This document shows positions 38,007 to 57,940 of a DNA stretch of 64,000 bases, in pieces. The position numbers were made by a program, and so were the translations under genes. Under the pieces are notes generated by a model. That model saw nothing but the letters and a program-made list of their open reading frames with translations, searched no databases and was not told where the DNA came from. Numbering within the stretch: the first letter of the stretch is position 1; the number at the start of each line of letters is the position of its first letter. Origin of the DNA: Cacajao melanocephalus (lineage: Eukaryota; Chordata; Mammalia; Primates; Pitheciidae); NCBI GenBank assembly GCA_963573385.1, contig CAUYLG010061875.1:42802-106801 (forward strand). The letters run 5' to 3'.

Positions 38007-38119
38007 CTTCATTTATTTCCTATTTGACAAGCTATTTGGTTCTCAGGTGTGTCCTGGATCTGAATGGGGTTGAAGTAAAACCTAGCACCTGCCTGGTTGG
38101 GGGTGGGCAGGAGCTGTGT

Positions 38120-38480
38120 GCCCTTGTTCAGCTCCTCCCTCAGCATGTACCACATACCAGGCTGTGTTCCAGACACCAAAGACACTGGTGAGCAAGGCGG
38201 GGGGAAGCTGTGCTCATGAAGCTATCAGATTCGGGAGAAACAAACATGAAAAAGAATTTATACAAATGTGCAATCCCCAGCTCTTATGAGATCTTGGAGA
38301 GAGCTGCAGGATTGTAACGAGGGGCTCTAACGGAGAGAGGAAGCGCTTAAGGGGAAATGTGGCATTCACGCTCATGGGGAGGATGAGTAGGAACCTGTAA
38401 ATACGTGCTGGACCAGCGAACAGTGTGTGCAGAGGCCCTGAGGTTGGGACCTGTGTGTGACTGAATGAAGGGGCCCTAGG
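38120..38480. mobile_element. L2 fragment
   Basis: GTACCACATACCAGGCTGTG and GTGTGCAGAGGCCCTGAGG fit L2. Confidence 0.5.
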
Positions 38481-38650
38481 GTGGTGGTGTTTGATGAGGT
38501 GGGTCTTCAGCAGGGTGTAATGGAGCGCAGCCCACAGTGGGCGAGGTGCTCCAGGAGAGATGCACAGAAGAAACGGGGAACAGCCCCTGCCCTAGAGGAA
38601 CCAAGAGTCAGCATGGGGAGGCAGGGCTGCTTCTATACAGAACAACTGGA

Positions 38651-38815
38651 GGGGCCAGCGCAGTGGCTCACACCTGTAATCTTAGCACTTTGGGGTGCTG
38701 AGGTGGGAGAACTGCTCCAGCCCAGGAGTTCAAGGCTGCGGTGAACTATGATCTTGCCACTGCACACCAGCCTGAGCAACAAAGTGAGACCCTGTCTCTT
38801 AAAAAAAAAAAAAAC
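38651..38815 (+). mobile_element. Alu, internally deleted (monomer-like)
   Basis: Left start joined to right end, A13 tail. Confidence 0.82.
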
Positions 38816-38819
38816 TAAC

Positions 38820-39710
<891 letters not shown>

Positions 39711-40049
39711 CCAGTTCAGAGCATTTGACCTCCTGGATGCCAGGCCTGGACTGATGCAGGCTGAAGCCCCAAAGAAGAATCAGCTGCTTTCAATCATCAC
39801 CCTGCCTCCTGGGGGCAGTTTTTGTAGTAGCCACAGAAGGAATAGTCTGATTTTCTTTAAATGTGATATAAAATTCAACAGGTCTAAAAGAATATGCAAT
39901 GAAATGTCTGCCTTCCACGTCTGACCCCTGGACCCCGTGCACTTCCCCAGGGAATTCACCTCACCGGTTTGAGTGTTTTTACAGAGAGATCTTGTACCTA
40001 TACAAATATATCTTTCCAATTTATTTTTAAAAACCTAAATAGCAGCCTG

Positions 40050-40320
40050 ACATTAAAAAAAAACTTTATGGAGGTATGACATATGGTAAAATGTGCCACT
40101 ATTAACATACAGCTGGAATACCTTTCACACATGCACACTTCAATGTCATTCCACCCGGCTCTGGATACGGAGCTGCCAGCCCCCCACCCCACACTCTTGT
40201 GCATTTTTCTAGTCAATGCCCCCACCCCAGAGCAGTTACCACTGCTCAGCTTCCAGCACCATACATTAGTTTTGCCTGTTTTTGAATTTAGTATAAATGA
40301 CTTCCAACCCTAAATGGCAG
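40050..40320 (-). mobile_element. Old L1-like fragment
   Basis: CTTTATGGAGGTATGACATA and the following CACTTCAATGTCATTCCACC resemble an old L1 3' region in complement. Confidence 0.4.
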
Positions 40321-40439
40321 CGGGAGGGTATGTTCACCTGGGACTGGGGGATGGGGGACACCCTGCAGTCCCAGGGATCTGCAGTTGGTGCTGGTCAGAG
40401 CCCTGGGAGCCTGGGGCTGGCCGGTGGTGCTACTGTGGA

Positions 40440-40740
40440 GTTTTTGTTTTTATTTTTATTGTTTTGGAGACACAGTTTCACTCCAGGCTGGAGTGCAGTG
40501 GTGCCATCGTAGCTCACTGCAGCCTGTACCTTCTGGGTTCAAGTGATCCCCCTGCACAGTCTCCAAGTAGCTGGGACTATAGGTGCAAGCCACCATGCTT
40601 GGCTGATTTTTGTTATTTTTTGTAGAGATGAGATTTTGTCACATTGCCCAGGCTTATCTCAAACTTCTGGGCTCAAGTGATTCTCCTGCCTCAGCCTCCC
40701 AAAATGGTTGGATTACAGATGTTAGCCACTGCACCCAGCC
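40440..40740 (-). mobile_element. Alu (J-type)
   Basis: Both arms with deletions. Confidence 0.88.
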
Positions 40741-40969
40741 CAGGGGATACTATTTTGGAGCCTAATGTTGGCCCACTCTCTCAAGTCCTGTGGAACTATG
40801 TGTAGGCAACCATGATAAAAGCATGGGAATCCCGGCTCTAGTGACTGACATTGTCACAGAACACATAAATTCCAGGAGGATGGGTGGAACAGAGGTGGAC
40901 ACCATTTGATTGAGTAGAAGCCAGGGCTTAGATAACGGGTAACACATAGTAGGTACTCAGCCAATCCTG

Positions 40970-41030
40970 GGTGAGTGGATGAGTGGATGGATGCATGGGT
41001 GGATGGATAGAGGGGTGGGTAGATGAAACC
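40970..41030 (+). repeat. Imperfect (TGGA)n tract
   Basis: GTGGATGAGTGGATGGATG and similar units. Confidence 0.85.
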
Positions 41031-41199
41031 CAGACAGGTGGTTAAGCAGCTTGCCACAGCTCCAGAGCAGTGGGAGTTGGGCTCCACCTGAGACCCTCAC
41101 CCCAAACAAGCATCCCTCTAATTATATGGATATCAATTATATTGACCCTGTGGAGCCAGATGTCCTGCTTTTGTCACTGTCTTGCCTGCTGTCTTATAG

Positions 41200-41333
41200 G
41201 ATCCTACAGTGCTAGCCAGGGTGTCAACTGCATCCGTGAAGATGTGGCTGCCTACATCACCAGGAGGGATGGCGGCGTGCCCGCGGACCCCGACAACATC
41301 TACCTGACCACGGGAGCTAGTGACGGCATTTCT
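41200..41333 (+). CDS. GPT2: GPT2 coding exon 4
   Basis: Encodes the rest of Gly148 to Ser192 ([20 protein letters not shown]...[14 protein letters not shown]). The acceptor is TTATAG and the donor GTACGTG. The TTGASDGI segment is the loop that contacts the PLP phosphate in this family. Ser153, the site of a known disease substitution (S153R), is the normal serine here (codon AGC). Confidence 0.97.
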
Positions 41334-41569
41334 GTACGTGTGAGGGTGGATCATTATCTGGCGTTTACCCACATGAAGAGCAGCCTTGCCTGTTAGGGCC
41401 CAGCATGGGAACTGGCAGTCTTGGCCTCTTTTAGTCTTCATGAGCCTGGACGTTACTGCAGTCTTGATTTCCCTCTGGAGTGCACACTGGCAGGTCCGGC
41501 TGCAGAGGAGCCAGGGGACACCCGAGGGTGGCCATTGGCCTTTTTGTGGTTCTGCATGTACGGGTGTTC

Positions 41570-42080
41570 CTCATGTGCCAGGTGCTGGGGAGATAATGGG
41601 GAACCAAACACATCATTTGGCCTCTGCCTACAGAAGCAGAGCAGACCAGCTGATATCACAAAAATAAATGCACATCACATGCTTTTAGTTTCTCTTTTGC
41701 AGTGGAGAAGGACAGGCTGCCATGGGAGGGAGCAGCAGGGACTCTGACCTGGTGGGGCAGGGGCAGGAAGGCTTCTCCAAGGAAGACTGAGCAGACACTG
41801 ACCTGAGGGACATACAGGAGTGAACTAGGAGAGAGGGTGCGCTCTGAGCCGAAGGTCACTGCAGAGGCCAGGAGCTGGCAGGAGGCGGAGTGCCGGGAAC
41901 TGGACATGCTGGGGGATGAGTGCATGGCAAGGGACGGAGCTACCAGGCATGGGCTGGCAAGGCAGCTGGCGCCAGTACGGGGCCTTAGAGGCCACCCTGA
42001 GGATTTGGGTCATTGTGCTAAGAACAACAGGGAGCCACTGAAGGGTTTGAAGGAGAAGGAAGTGGGGCAGTTCTGTTCCT
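41570..42080. mobile_element. L2 fragment
   Basis: CATGTGCCAGGTGCTGGGGA, then AAGGCTTCTCCAAGGAAG, then AGGGAGCCACTGAAGGGTTT, in L2 order. Confidence 0.55.
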
Positions 42081-42154
42081 AAGTTTGAATTTTGGCTGGG
42101 AGGGGCACAGAAGCCATGAGGTGGTGACTTGGCTGCGGCTAGTGATTACTTGGC

Positions 42155-42262
42155 TGGTGGAGCCTGCAGTCCTGGGCTTGAGGGACTGGTGGAACCTGCA
42201 GTCCTGGGCTTGGGAGACTGGTAGAGCCTGTGGTCCTGGGCTTGGGGGACTGGTGGCCTGCC
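42155..42262 (+). repeat. Short minisatellite, three copies of about 32 bp
   Basis: The CCTGCAGTCCTGGGCTTG unit starts near 42163, 42195 and 42226 (last copy CCTGTGGTCC). Confidence 0.85.
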
Positions 42263-42264
42263 TC

Positions 42265-43160
42265 TCCCTTTCTGCACACCCCTCCCAGGGGCCTGGTGTG
42301 GTGCTGGATGCTGTCAACTCATCTATGCTCAGGGAACCATGTGCTGTCTGAACCCTTTCTTGTTTAATGGGGCTGTCTTTGTTTCCTGACCTGTGAGGCT
42401 CTTGTTGAGTGCTTTGTTCCTTTCCCAAAGCCTTTCCTACACATTCAGTTTTTACTGGAGCCTATGGGAAATGGAGGCCCAAAGACATTAAGTGGTCTGC
42501 CTGCCTTGAGTCAGTTCTTGTGACATTTGGGATTCTAACATTGGGGCTCCAGCCACCAATCACAGCATCTCCCATTGCCTTCTCCTGTCAAGGCCTGTCT
42601 TGAATCCCAGAAATGCCCAGTGTGGGAAGAGGTCCCAGAGGAGGGAAGGGGGCGTGTCCACAAGATTCAGTGGAAAGAATCAAGTCATTGTGTTTTAAAA
42701 TCTCATGGCATTTTTGCAGCAAGGAACTGAATCTGAGAAAGGACCTACACCAGTGTTTAAGGTGGAGACTCTCCCTGCAGGGGGTTTTGGCTAATTAATT
42801 CAATGAATTACTGGCACCTCCACCAGTACCCCGTAGGAATCCCATGGCCTGGTTTCTCAGAATTCTTCAAAGCATCCTTCTCAGCTTGGAAAACGGGTCA
42901 AAGCGCCACCTGGTGGCAGTAGATGGGTATTTATCCCATTTTAAGAGTCCCCTGTTGGGGTGGGTGAGGATGGGGCCTTTCCAGCCTTGGACACTGATAC
43001 TTAGTGATAACACACATTCCCCACCAGGTCGGAGTCCCCAGACATAGGGAATCGGGATTACAAGGGCAGGATCAGAATAATTCTGAGACAGAGTGAGTGT
43101 GGGAACTAATATTTTAGAAGTATTAAAAATACAAGCATTGAGTCTTTTTAAAAATATATT
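42265..43160. other. GPT2: Intron 5 unique sequence
   Basis: No recognised repeat. Tri-nucleotide-free, modest GC. Confidence 0.5.
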
Positions 43161-43166
43161 TTTTTA

Positions 43167-43651
43167 GGCCAGGTGCGGTGGCTCACACCTATAATCCCAG
43201 CACTCTCAGGAGTTCGAGACCAGTCTGACCAACATAGAGAAACCCTGTCTGTACTAAAAAAGATATTTGGACACAGGGACAAGGGCTTCTCTCTCTTCCT
43301 TTGTTGAGATAAATTGGGGCAGGGCCAAAATGCATTGGAGTTGATTGTGGAATCTGTTTCTCGGGAACAGCAAATGATGCTTCAGTCAGCTGAAAACACC
43401 CCTTCGAGGCCAAGGCAGGCAGATCACCTGAGGTCAGGAGTTCGAGACCAGTCTGACCAACATGGAGAAACCCCATCTCTACTAAAAATAGAAAATTAGC
43501 CCGGTGTTGTGGCACATACCTGTAATCCCAGCTACTTGGGAGGCGAGGCAGGAGACTTGCTTAAACCCAGGAGGCAGAGGTTGTAAAGCCAAGATCGCAC
43601 CGTTGCACTCCAGCCTGGACAACAAGAGCAAAATTCCATTTCAAAAAGAAA
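43167..43651 (+). mobile_element. Scrambled Alu containing a 141-bp foreign insert
   Basis: Alu start (43167-43205) jumps to CAGGAGTTCGAGACCAGTCT at about 43207. At 43264 it is replaced by non-Alu sequence matching 45787-45928. At 43405 it resumes earlier in the Alu (CGAGGCCAAGGCAGGCAG) and runs to its end. Confidence 0.88.
43264..43404 (+). repeat. Copy of 45787-45928 inside an Alu
   Basis: About eight substitutions and one indel over 141 bp (roughly 94% identical). Confidence 0.92.
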
Positions 43652-43689
43652 ATCTGTATCTAGAGATATAGATATGAGAAGAAAAATGT

Positions 43690-43830
43690 ATATTTTTAAA
43701 TTTTGAAGTAAGGAGATGGTGGTCTCACTGTGTTGCCCAGGGTGGTCTCGAACTCCTGGCCTCAAGCTATTTGGCTGCCTCAGTCTCCCAAAGTGCTGGG
43801 ATTTTAGGCATGAGCCACCATGCCTGGCCT
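43690..43830 (-). mobile_element. Alu half element
   Basis: Single arm ending CACCATGCCTGGCC. Confidence 0.82.
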
Positions 43831-43876
43831 AAGTACTAAGTCATTAACTACATGTTCTGCACTGTGCTGAGAACTT

Positions 43877-44046
43877 TAGAACATTGTATTTTATTTTATT
43901 ATTATTATTTTTTTAAAGACGGTGTTTCACCATGTTGGTCAGGCTGGTCTTGAACTCCCGACCTCAGGTGATCCGCCTGCCTTGGCCTCCAAAGTGCTTG
44001 GATTACAGGTGTGAGCCACTATGCCCGGCCTAGAACATTGTATTTT
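43877..44046 (-). mobile_element. Left-arm-only Alu with 16-bp target-site duplication
   Basis: TAGAACATTGTATTTT at 43877-43892 and 44031-44046 brackets a T-rich start and a single Alu arm with CCAAAGTGCTTGGATTACAG. Confidence 0.93.
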
Positions 44047-44490
<444 letters not shown>

Positions 44491-44537
44491 TAGAGGTGGG
44501 GGTGGCTGATACACTGGCTGTCTAGAAACCAGAGTTA

Positions 44538-45078
<541 letters not shown>

Positions 45079-45103
45079 AGACATTTTCTTGGGCAGGTCG
45101 AAT

Positions 45104-45131
45104 AATAATAATAATAATTATTATTATTATT
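45104..45131. repeat. Perfect 28-bp AT palindrome
   Basis: (AAT)n meets (ATT)n with perfectly complementary 14-bp arms and no spacer. Confidence 0.95.
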
Positions 45132-45410
45132 TTATAGAGATTGGGTCTTGCTCTGTCGCTCCAGACGTGGCTGAAGTGCAGGTGGTATGATCATAACTCA
45201 CTGCAGCCTTGAAATCCTGGCGATCTTCCTGCCCCCACTTCCTGAGTAGCTAGGACTACAGGCAGCACCACCACACCCAGCTAATACGTTAATTTTTTAT
45301 TTTTGTAGAGACACTGTCTCGCTGTGTGTCCCAGGCTGATCTTAAACTCATGGCCTCAAGCAATCCTCCCAGAGCATTGGGATTACAGGCATGAGCCACT
45401 GCACCCAGCC
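45119..45410 (-). mobile_element. Alu (J-type)
   Basis: Starts in (TTA)n; both arms. Confidence 0.87.
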
Positions 45411-46029
45411 AGGGTTGTATTGTTATTTTTAAATTGCTTTTTTTTGTGTGCATGTTTTTCCCCTGTTCTTATATTTGCAAAGACTTGCCTCCTTAAGATT
45501 ATTTACTGACAAACCATTAATCATAGGCCTCATTTTACCTTCATCCTCCTTATTTTTCTGAACTGGTTTTGAGAATGCTGGTGTGGTTGTGTTCTTTGAC
45601 ACAGCATTGCTGTGTACCTTTAAGGCCTGAGAAGAAAACAAAACAAAAGCAACTAAACCAAAAAAACCCACCAGTTTCCAGAAGTTGAAAAGCACCCCCA
45701 ATTTTGCATATTTTTCTTTTTAAAAAAGGCCACAGTCCTGCCTGTTTTGATCTTTCTGGGCCGCTGGCTTCATATGCCCCCAGTGCTATTTGGACACAGG
45801 GAACAAGGGCTCCTCTCTCTCCCTTTGCTGAGATAAATTGGGGCAGGGCCAAAATGCACTGGAGTTGATCGTGGAATCTGTTTCTCGGGAACATCAAATG
45901 ATACTTCAGTCAGCTGAAAAAACCCCTTGAATTCCTGAGTACAGAAAATGGGTGCAGCTGGCGATACCACTGGCTCATTTACCCCAGCTCCTGGGAGCGG
46001 GGGATGAAGATTCCGTAGGAAAATGACAT
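45411..46029. other. GPT2: Intron 6 sequence containing the donor segment 45787-45928
   Basis: No repeat recognised. The 142-bp segment has a near-copy at 43264. Confidence 0.6.
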
Positions 46030-46100
46030 AGAGCTGGCTTCTCAATCTTGGTTGTACATTAGAATCACAAAGGGAGCTTTGAAAAATCTCAAAATCACGC
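46030..46100. mobile_element. MER5-like fragment
   Basis: CTTCTCAATCTTGGTTGTAC then ATTAGAATCACAAAGGGAGC. Confidence 0.65.
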
Positions 46101-46226
46101 CTGGATAATATTTTTATTGTAGAGATGAGGTGAGCCTAGGCTGGTCTGGAACTCCTGGGCTCAAGTGATCCCCCCACCTTGGCCTCCCGAAACACTGGGG
46201 TTACAGGCTTGAGCCAGTGTGCCGGG
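46101..46226 (-). mobile_element. Alu fragment
   Basis: Left-arm part, ending in AGTGTGCCGGGC. Confidence 0.8.
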
Positions 46227-46240
46227 CATTTTCTCCCTGA

Positions 46241-49100
<2,860 letters not shown>

Positions 49101-49104
49101 CTCC

Positions 49105-49208
49105 CACACACACATACAGACACATGCATACAGACATATACACATAAAAAGACACACACATACATACATGCACACATACACAGACACACATACACACACA
49201 CACACACA
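49105..49208 (+). repeat. CA-rich microsatellite
   Basis: CACACATACA-type units over about 100 bp. Confidence 0.93.
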
Positions 49209-50500
<1,292 letters not shown>

Positions 50501-50634
50501 TGAGGGGTCAGGGAGGGCAGATGGAGCAGACAGACAAATGCTATTAGGCTGACAGGCCTTGCTCTGGGTGCAGGGCTGCCTTAGGTACTGCGTGACCTCA
50601 GAGGCTAAAGGGTCAGCTGTAATCCTGTGTCTGT

Positions 50635-51330
50635 TCATTCAGCTAATATTTACTGAGCACTTTTGATGACTCCAGCGCTGATCTCAGGGCTGGGGGTGCT
50701 GCCATGAACACACCTTCCTGCCAGCATAGAGTGTGGGTTCTAGTGAGGGGAGAGAGCCATAGGCAAATGAGTAAATCATGCGTCCCATGGAGTACAGTCA
50801 TTAGGAGAGAGGTAGGGGAGGGGTTGAAGGCAAAAATGGTGCCTTCTGAGTTAAACACCGAAGGAGTGTGGCAGGGAACTGCAGATACCGGGGAAGAGTG
50901 CAGGCAGCAGGAGCAGCCCGAGCAAAGGCCCCTGCCGTGGCAGCACACCTGCCATGTTGGCGGAGCAGCAGGGGCTGGAAAGCAGTGGGTGAGGGGCGGT
51001 GGCAGAAGTGGAGACCTGAGAATCACAGGAGGCCAGGTCACCTGGGCCACTTTGGTGATTGTATTTTTTACGTATGCGCTTCATGATATGGGATCTGTTG
51101 GAGGGGGTGCGGCCTTGCCTAGCTGGTGTGTTGCTCCTCCTGGCTGCTGTGTGGTAGGGGATGGGGTGCAGATGGGAACGGAGGCCAGAAGGCTGTTACA
51201 GTCCCACAGGTGAGCTATCATGCACCAGGTAGAGATGGGGAGAGGATCCTGGATGTATTCGAAGGTGGAGTTGATAGGAGTTGTGGATAGAAAAGACAGG
51301 TGTGGGAGAGAAGAGTCAAGGATGAATCGT
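50635..51330. mobile_element. L2 fragment, patchy
   Basis: TTCATTCAGCTAATATTTACTG and GGCAAATGAGTAAATCATG fit L2. Confidence 0.5.
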
Positions 51331-51578
51331 GGCCAGGCTTGGTGGCTCATGCCTGTGATCTGAGAACTTTGGGAGGCTGAGGTGGGAGGATCACTTGAGG
51401 CCAAGAGTTTGAGATCAGCCTGGGTAATATAGCAAGACCCGTTCTCTACAAAAAAAAGTTTTAAAAATCAGCCAGGTTTGATGGTGCGTGCTTCCAGCTA
51501 TTCAGGAGGCTGAGGTAGACCGGTTGAGCCCAGGAGTTCCAGGCTGCAGTGAGCTGTGATTACGCCACCGCACAGTGA
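51331..51578 (+). mobile_element. Alu, 3'-truncated
   Basis: Stops at GATTACGCCACCGCAC without a tail. Confidence 0.85.
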
Positions 51579-52842
51579 ATCCCGAATTGTTCAAACAACA
51601 GGAAGGACGGTGTTGCAGTCAACAGATAAGATAAGGCTGAGGGTGAAGCAGGTTTAGGGGGAAAGAGCAGGAGTTTGGTTTTGGACCTGTTAAACTGAAA
51701 CATGCCAGCTTGGCATCCAGGTGGAGAGAGATGTGTAAGTCTTCAGGCACGCTGACATGTGGTGGGAAGTTTAAGTTTGGGAGATTTCCGGGTGTGAATT
51801 ATGAGATTGTTAGAGCTCTAAGCCTGGACACGTCTCATACTCACATGGAGTGAGGCCTGGGCCTGGGCCCCCACTGCTGGGAGGTTGGGGGAAAGAGAAG
51901 GAAGCTGCAGAGACTGAGGAGAAACCAGTGGGTTTGCAGCAAAGAGCATGCGTTCCCAACATGGTGGGGTCCTATTCTGTGCCAGGCGTCAGCATGGGGA
52001 GGGCTCTTGGTCATTAGGCTGGAACAGTGTAACTGAAGCTTGAAGGAATACCTCTGCCAGGTCAAGGGAGCAGTCCCCTTGGGATGGCTGCCAAACTGTT
52101 ATTAGGCTGCTTAGATCGGGGTGCAGGCTAATGTATGCTGGTCTTTCTGGTCTACCCCTGCCTTCTTGGCGTTCTGGTCTAGCAGTCCTGTCTCCTTGCT
52201 TGACTTCCTTTTGCTGTGTAGCTCTTTTCCTAAACAAATCTGTTCTCTGTGAACTCAGTTTTCAAACTTAAGCATGTTTACCACACACTTATCTATTGCC
52301 CCATCTCTGTTATTGATTATGCTACCAGCCAGGGTCCTGATGTTGGTATCCTGAGTCGTGTCCCTGTGTTCTCAGATCTGGATGAGTTAGGATCTGACTG
52401 CTTTACTTATTTTGATTCTCTGCTCATCAGCAGAGGATTAAGCACAAAGTTCTTTCTTTCCATTTTTGTCATGGGACACTTTTCTGAGATGTTACAATCT
52501 TCCCACCTTGGAACATCCAGTCCAGAGATCAGATGGGAATCTTTGCCAGTTCCGTTCAGCAGCGTGATCCCAAAAGCATGTTACTTAAGCATCTCATCAT
52601 GTCAGGTGCTCTGAGGCTGGGGGTGGGGGATGCATGGAGGAAGGTGACCAGGTTCCTGCCTCCGGACGTCTGTGTTCCCATGGTCTTAGTGTGAACGTTC
52701 GAAGCTACACACCAGAGGAGATGTATGTTGCTGATTTGGTTTGCAAAAGTTTTTTTCTTTAACTCGTCACATGTCCTCAGCTTATTTTCATATAATTTGA
52801 GTGTATCAGTGAGGATTCTTTTGGCTGTAAATAACAGAAACT
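51579..52842. other. GPT2: Intron 8 sequence, partly L2-like
   Basis: 51600-51830 continues an L2-like pattern. The remainder is unassigned and a 121-codon frame at 52249 is unrecognised. Confidence 0.45.
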
Positions 52843-53120
52843 TGGCTGGGCATGATGGCTTATGCCTGTAGTCCTAGCACTTTGGAAAGGTGAGGCATGA
52901 GGATCACTTGAGGCTGGGAGTTCGAGACCAGACTGGGCAACATAGCAAAACCCTATCTCTACAAACATAAAACATAAAAAAATTAGCTAGGCATGGTGGC
53001 ACACACCTGTAGTCCCAGCTATTTGAGAGGCCTAGGTGGTTGAGGCTGCAGTCAGCTAAGATCACACCACTGCACTCCAGCCCGGGTGACAGAGCAAGAT
53101 CCTATCTCTTAAAAAAAAAG
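52843..53120 (+). mobile_element. Alu (J-type)
   Basis: Both arms, A9 tail; 163 bp before an exon. Confidence 0.9.
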
Positions 53121-53236
53121 ATACGAAATTGTATCTTGTTCACCTTCCATTGGCAAGAACTCAGCCACACCTGGCCAGTAGGTGTTGGGAGTGGGGATGC
53201 TTTCAAATTCTGGCTGTCCAAATGGCACTTTGTTGA

Positions 53237-53470
<234 letters not shown>

Positions 53471-53954
53471 TGATGCGTCTGCACCACTGCAGCTGGGGTC
53501 ATGGACAGTTCCTGCTGGACCGGTGGCCGGCCTGTCTCCAGATGGCCAGGCAGCAGCCTCCCGGGGCTGTGTGGCCTGCAGAGGTGCTCATGGCTCCTCA
53601 GAGCCTGAACTACCCCCATGAGTTGAAGTCCAGACGTGTATCTGGGCATTGTTTGGAAGTTAGGAGGACTGTGAGTGTGTGTGGACAGGTGAACTCTTCC
53701 TTTTCCTCATGGCGAGTGTCAAGGAGGGAAGGGCATTGTGTCCTGATAACATAGTGGGGGGACTCATGAAACTGAAAAGAAGGTGAGGAGGTGGATGGGC
53801 GCAGCATCAATCCCAGGCCCTGGCCTGCCTCTGCTAACCCATGTTCTTGCACAGCTTGACAGGGTCCTCCACCTCTGACCAGTTCAAACAAAGGAATTTA
53901 TGGGTTGTGTAACCTAGAAGTCAGCTCCCAGCTGGTCCAGGCTCACTTCTTTTT

Positions 53955-55574
<1,620 letters not shown>

Positions 55575-55794
55575 TGAACTGTGTGCACCTCTCAGCCAGA
55601 TGGTGTTGACTGTGTAAAGATGACAGGTTCTCAGAGGCCCAGCCGTGTGCTGTGATGATGGGCAAACATGAGGTGGGCCCCAGGGGAGAGGAGCTGATCT
55701 GGACTCTGTGAATACTTCTTCTCCCAAGGGAGGTGCCCAGGTGAGATGCCTGCGGGGGATGCAGCAGGAGCTGCCGCTTCCACCCAGCCACTGT

Positions 55795-55846
55795 GTCCTG
55801 GAGCAGCGCTTCACAAACTTCAGTGTGTGCACCCATCACCTGGGGC
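55795..55846. mobile_element. MER5A-like fragment
   Basis: GCGCTTCACAAACTTCAGTG then CACCTGGGGCC, cut by Alu arms. Confidence 0.5.
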
Positions 55847-55982
55847 CTTTTTTTTCCTTTTTGTGGAGAACGGGGTCTTGCTATATTGCCCAGGCAGGTC
55901 TCAAACTCCTAGACTCAAGCTATCCTCCTGCTTCTGTCTCTCTAAGAGTTGGGGTTACAGGCTTGAGCCACCGTGCCTGGCT
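55847..55982 (-). mobile_element. Alu half element
   Basis: Single arm ending in CCACCGTGCCTGGCT. Confidence 0.82.
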
Positions 55983-56129
55983 TGTTTTGTTTTAATTACA
56001 TTTTTATAGAGAGAGATGGTGTCTTACTTTGTTGCCTAAGCTAGTCTCAAACTCCTGGGCCTCAAGGGAACCTCCCACCTTAGCCTCCCAAAGTGTTGGG
56101 ATTGTAGGCGTGAGCCACTGTGCCTGGCT
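55983..56129 (-). mobile_element. Alu half element
   Basis: Second single arm in the same orientation, ending CACTGTGCCTGGCT. Confidence 0.82.
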
Positions 56130-56371
56130 TGTTTTTTTTTTTTTCCAATTGTTTGTTTGTTTTGTTTATTAAAGGTTCTTATGTCTGCAAGGGACCTAAG
56201 AGTCTGTGTTTCCACCAAGTTCCTGGGTGCCACAGACCCCACTTGGAGGCTCACAGGGAGTGCAGTTTCTGCAGGTGGCATCCTCACCTACCCCCAAGCC
56301 TCCTGAATACCTGTTAAACACTCAAGTCTAGGCCCCACCCTAGACCTACAGAATCAGAATTCCTGGTATTA

Positions 56372-56670
<299 letters not shown>

Positions 56671-56674
56671 TCCT

Positions 56675-56996
56675 GGGCCAGGTGCAGTGGCTCATGCCTG
56701 TAATCCTGGCACTTTGGGGAAGCCAAGGTGGGTGGATCACCTGAGGTCAGGAGTTCGAGACCAGCCTGGCCAACATGGTGAAACCCCATCTCTACTAAAA
56801 ATACAAAAAAAATTAGCCAGGCGTGGTGGCCAGTGCCTGTAATCCCAGCTACTCTGGAGGCCGAGGCAGGGAGAATTGCTTGAACCCAGGAGGCAGAGGT
56901 TGCAGTGAGCTGAGATCACACCATTGCACTCCAGCCTGGGTGACAGAGTTAAACTCTGTCTCAAAAAAAAAAAAAAAAAAAAAGAAAAAGAAAAAG
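56675..56996 (+). mobile_element. Alu (S-type)
   Basis: Complete, A21GA5GA5G tail. Confidence 0.93.
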
Positions 56997-57191
56997 ACTC
57001 CCTGGTGACAGAACATGAGAATCTGTGGTTAACAGGCTCCCCGGGTGGTCATGCAAACCACTGTGTGGGCAGCAGTATTGAGAGTGCCCCAGAGAAGCTT
57101 GTTCCATGAAAGTTTTGTGCAGACCCCAGGGCCCCATTTTCAGAGGATTACATGGCTTGACATTTAGGAAGCCACTGCTAATGCCTGTTGA

Positions 57192-57737
<546 letters not shown>

Positions 57738-57739
57738 TA

Positions 57740-57940
57740 GGTGGTTGTCTGCTCAGGGTCTTGTTCCCTGAGAGGTCTTCTTTGACTATTCTGTCTCTGC
57801 CCTCCGCCATCTGTCCCATCATCATCTGAAATATTTCTAGTTGGGTGTTCTTATTTCGCGGTCCGTTTTCAACTCTGTGATGGCAGCACACAGCGGCCTG
57901 TGCCTGGAGCAGTGCTGGCACGTGCTTGGTAGCTCCTGGC
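57740..57940 (+). mobile_element. L2 3' fragment
   Basis: TGAGAGGTCTTCTTTGACTA and GATGGCAGCACACAGCGGCC-type text fit the L2 end. Confidence 0.5.
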
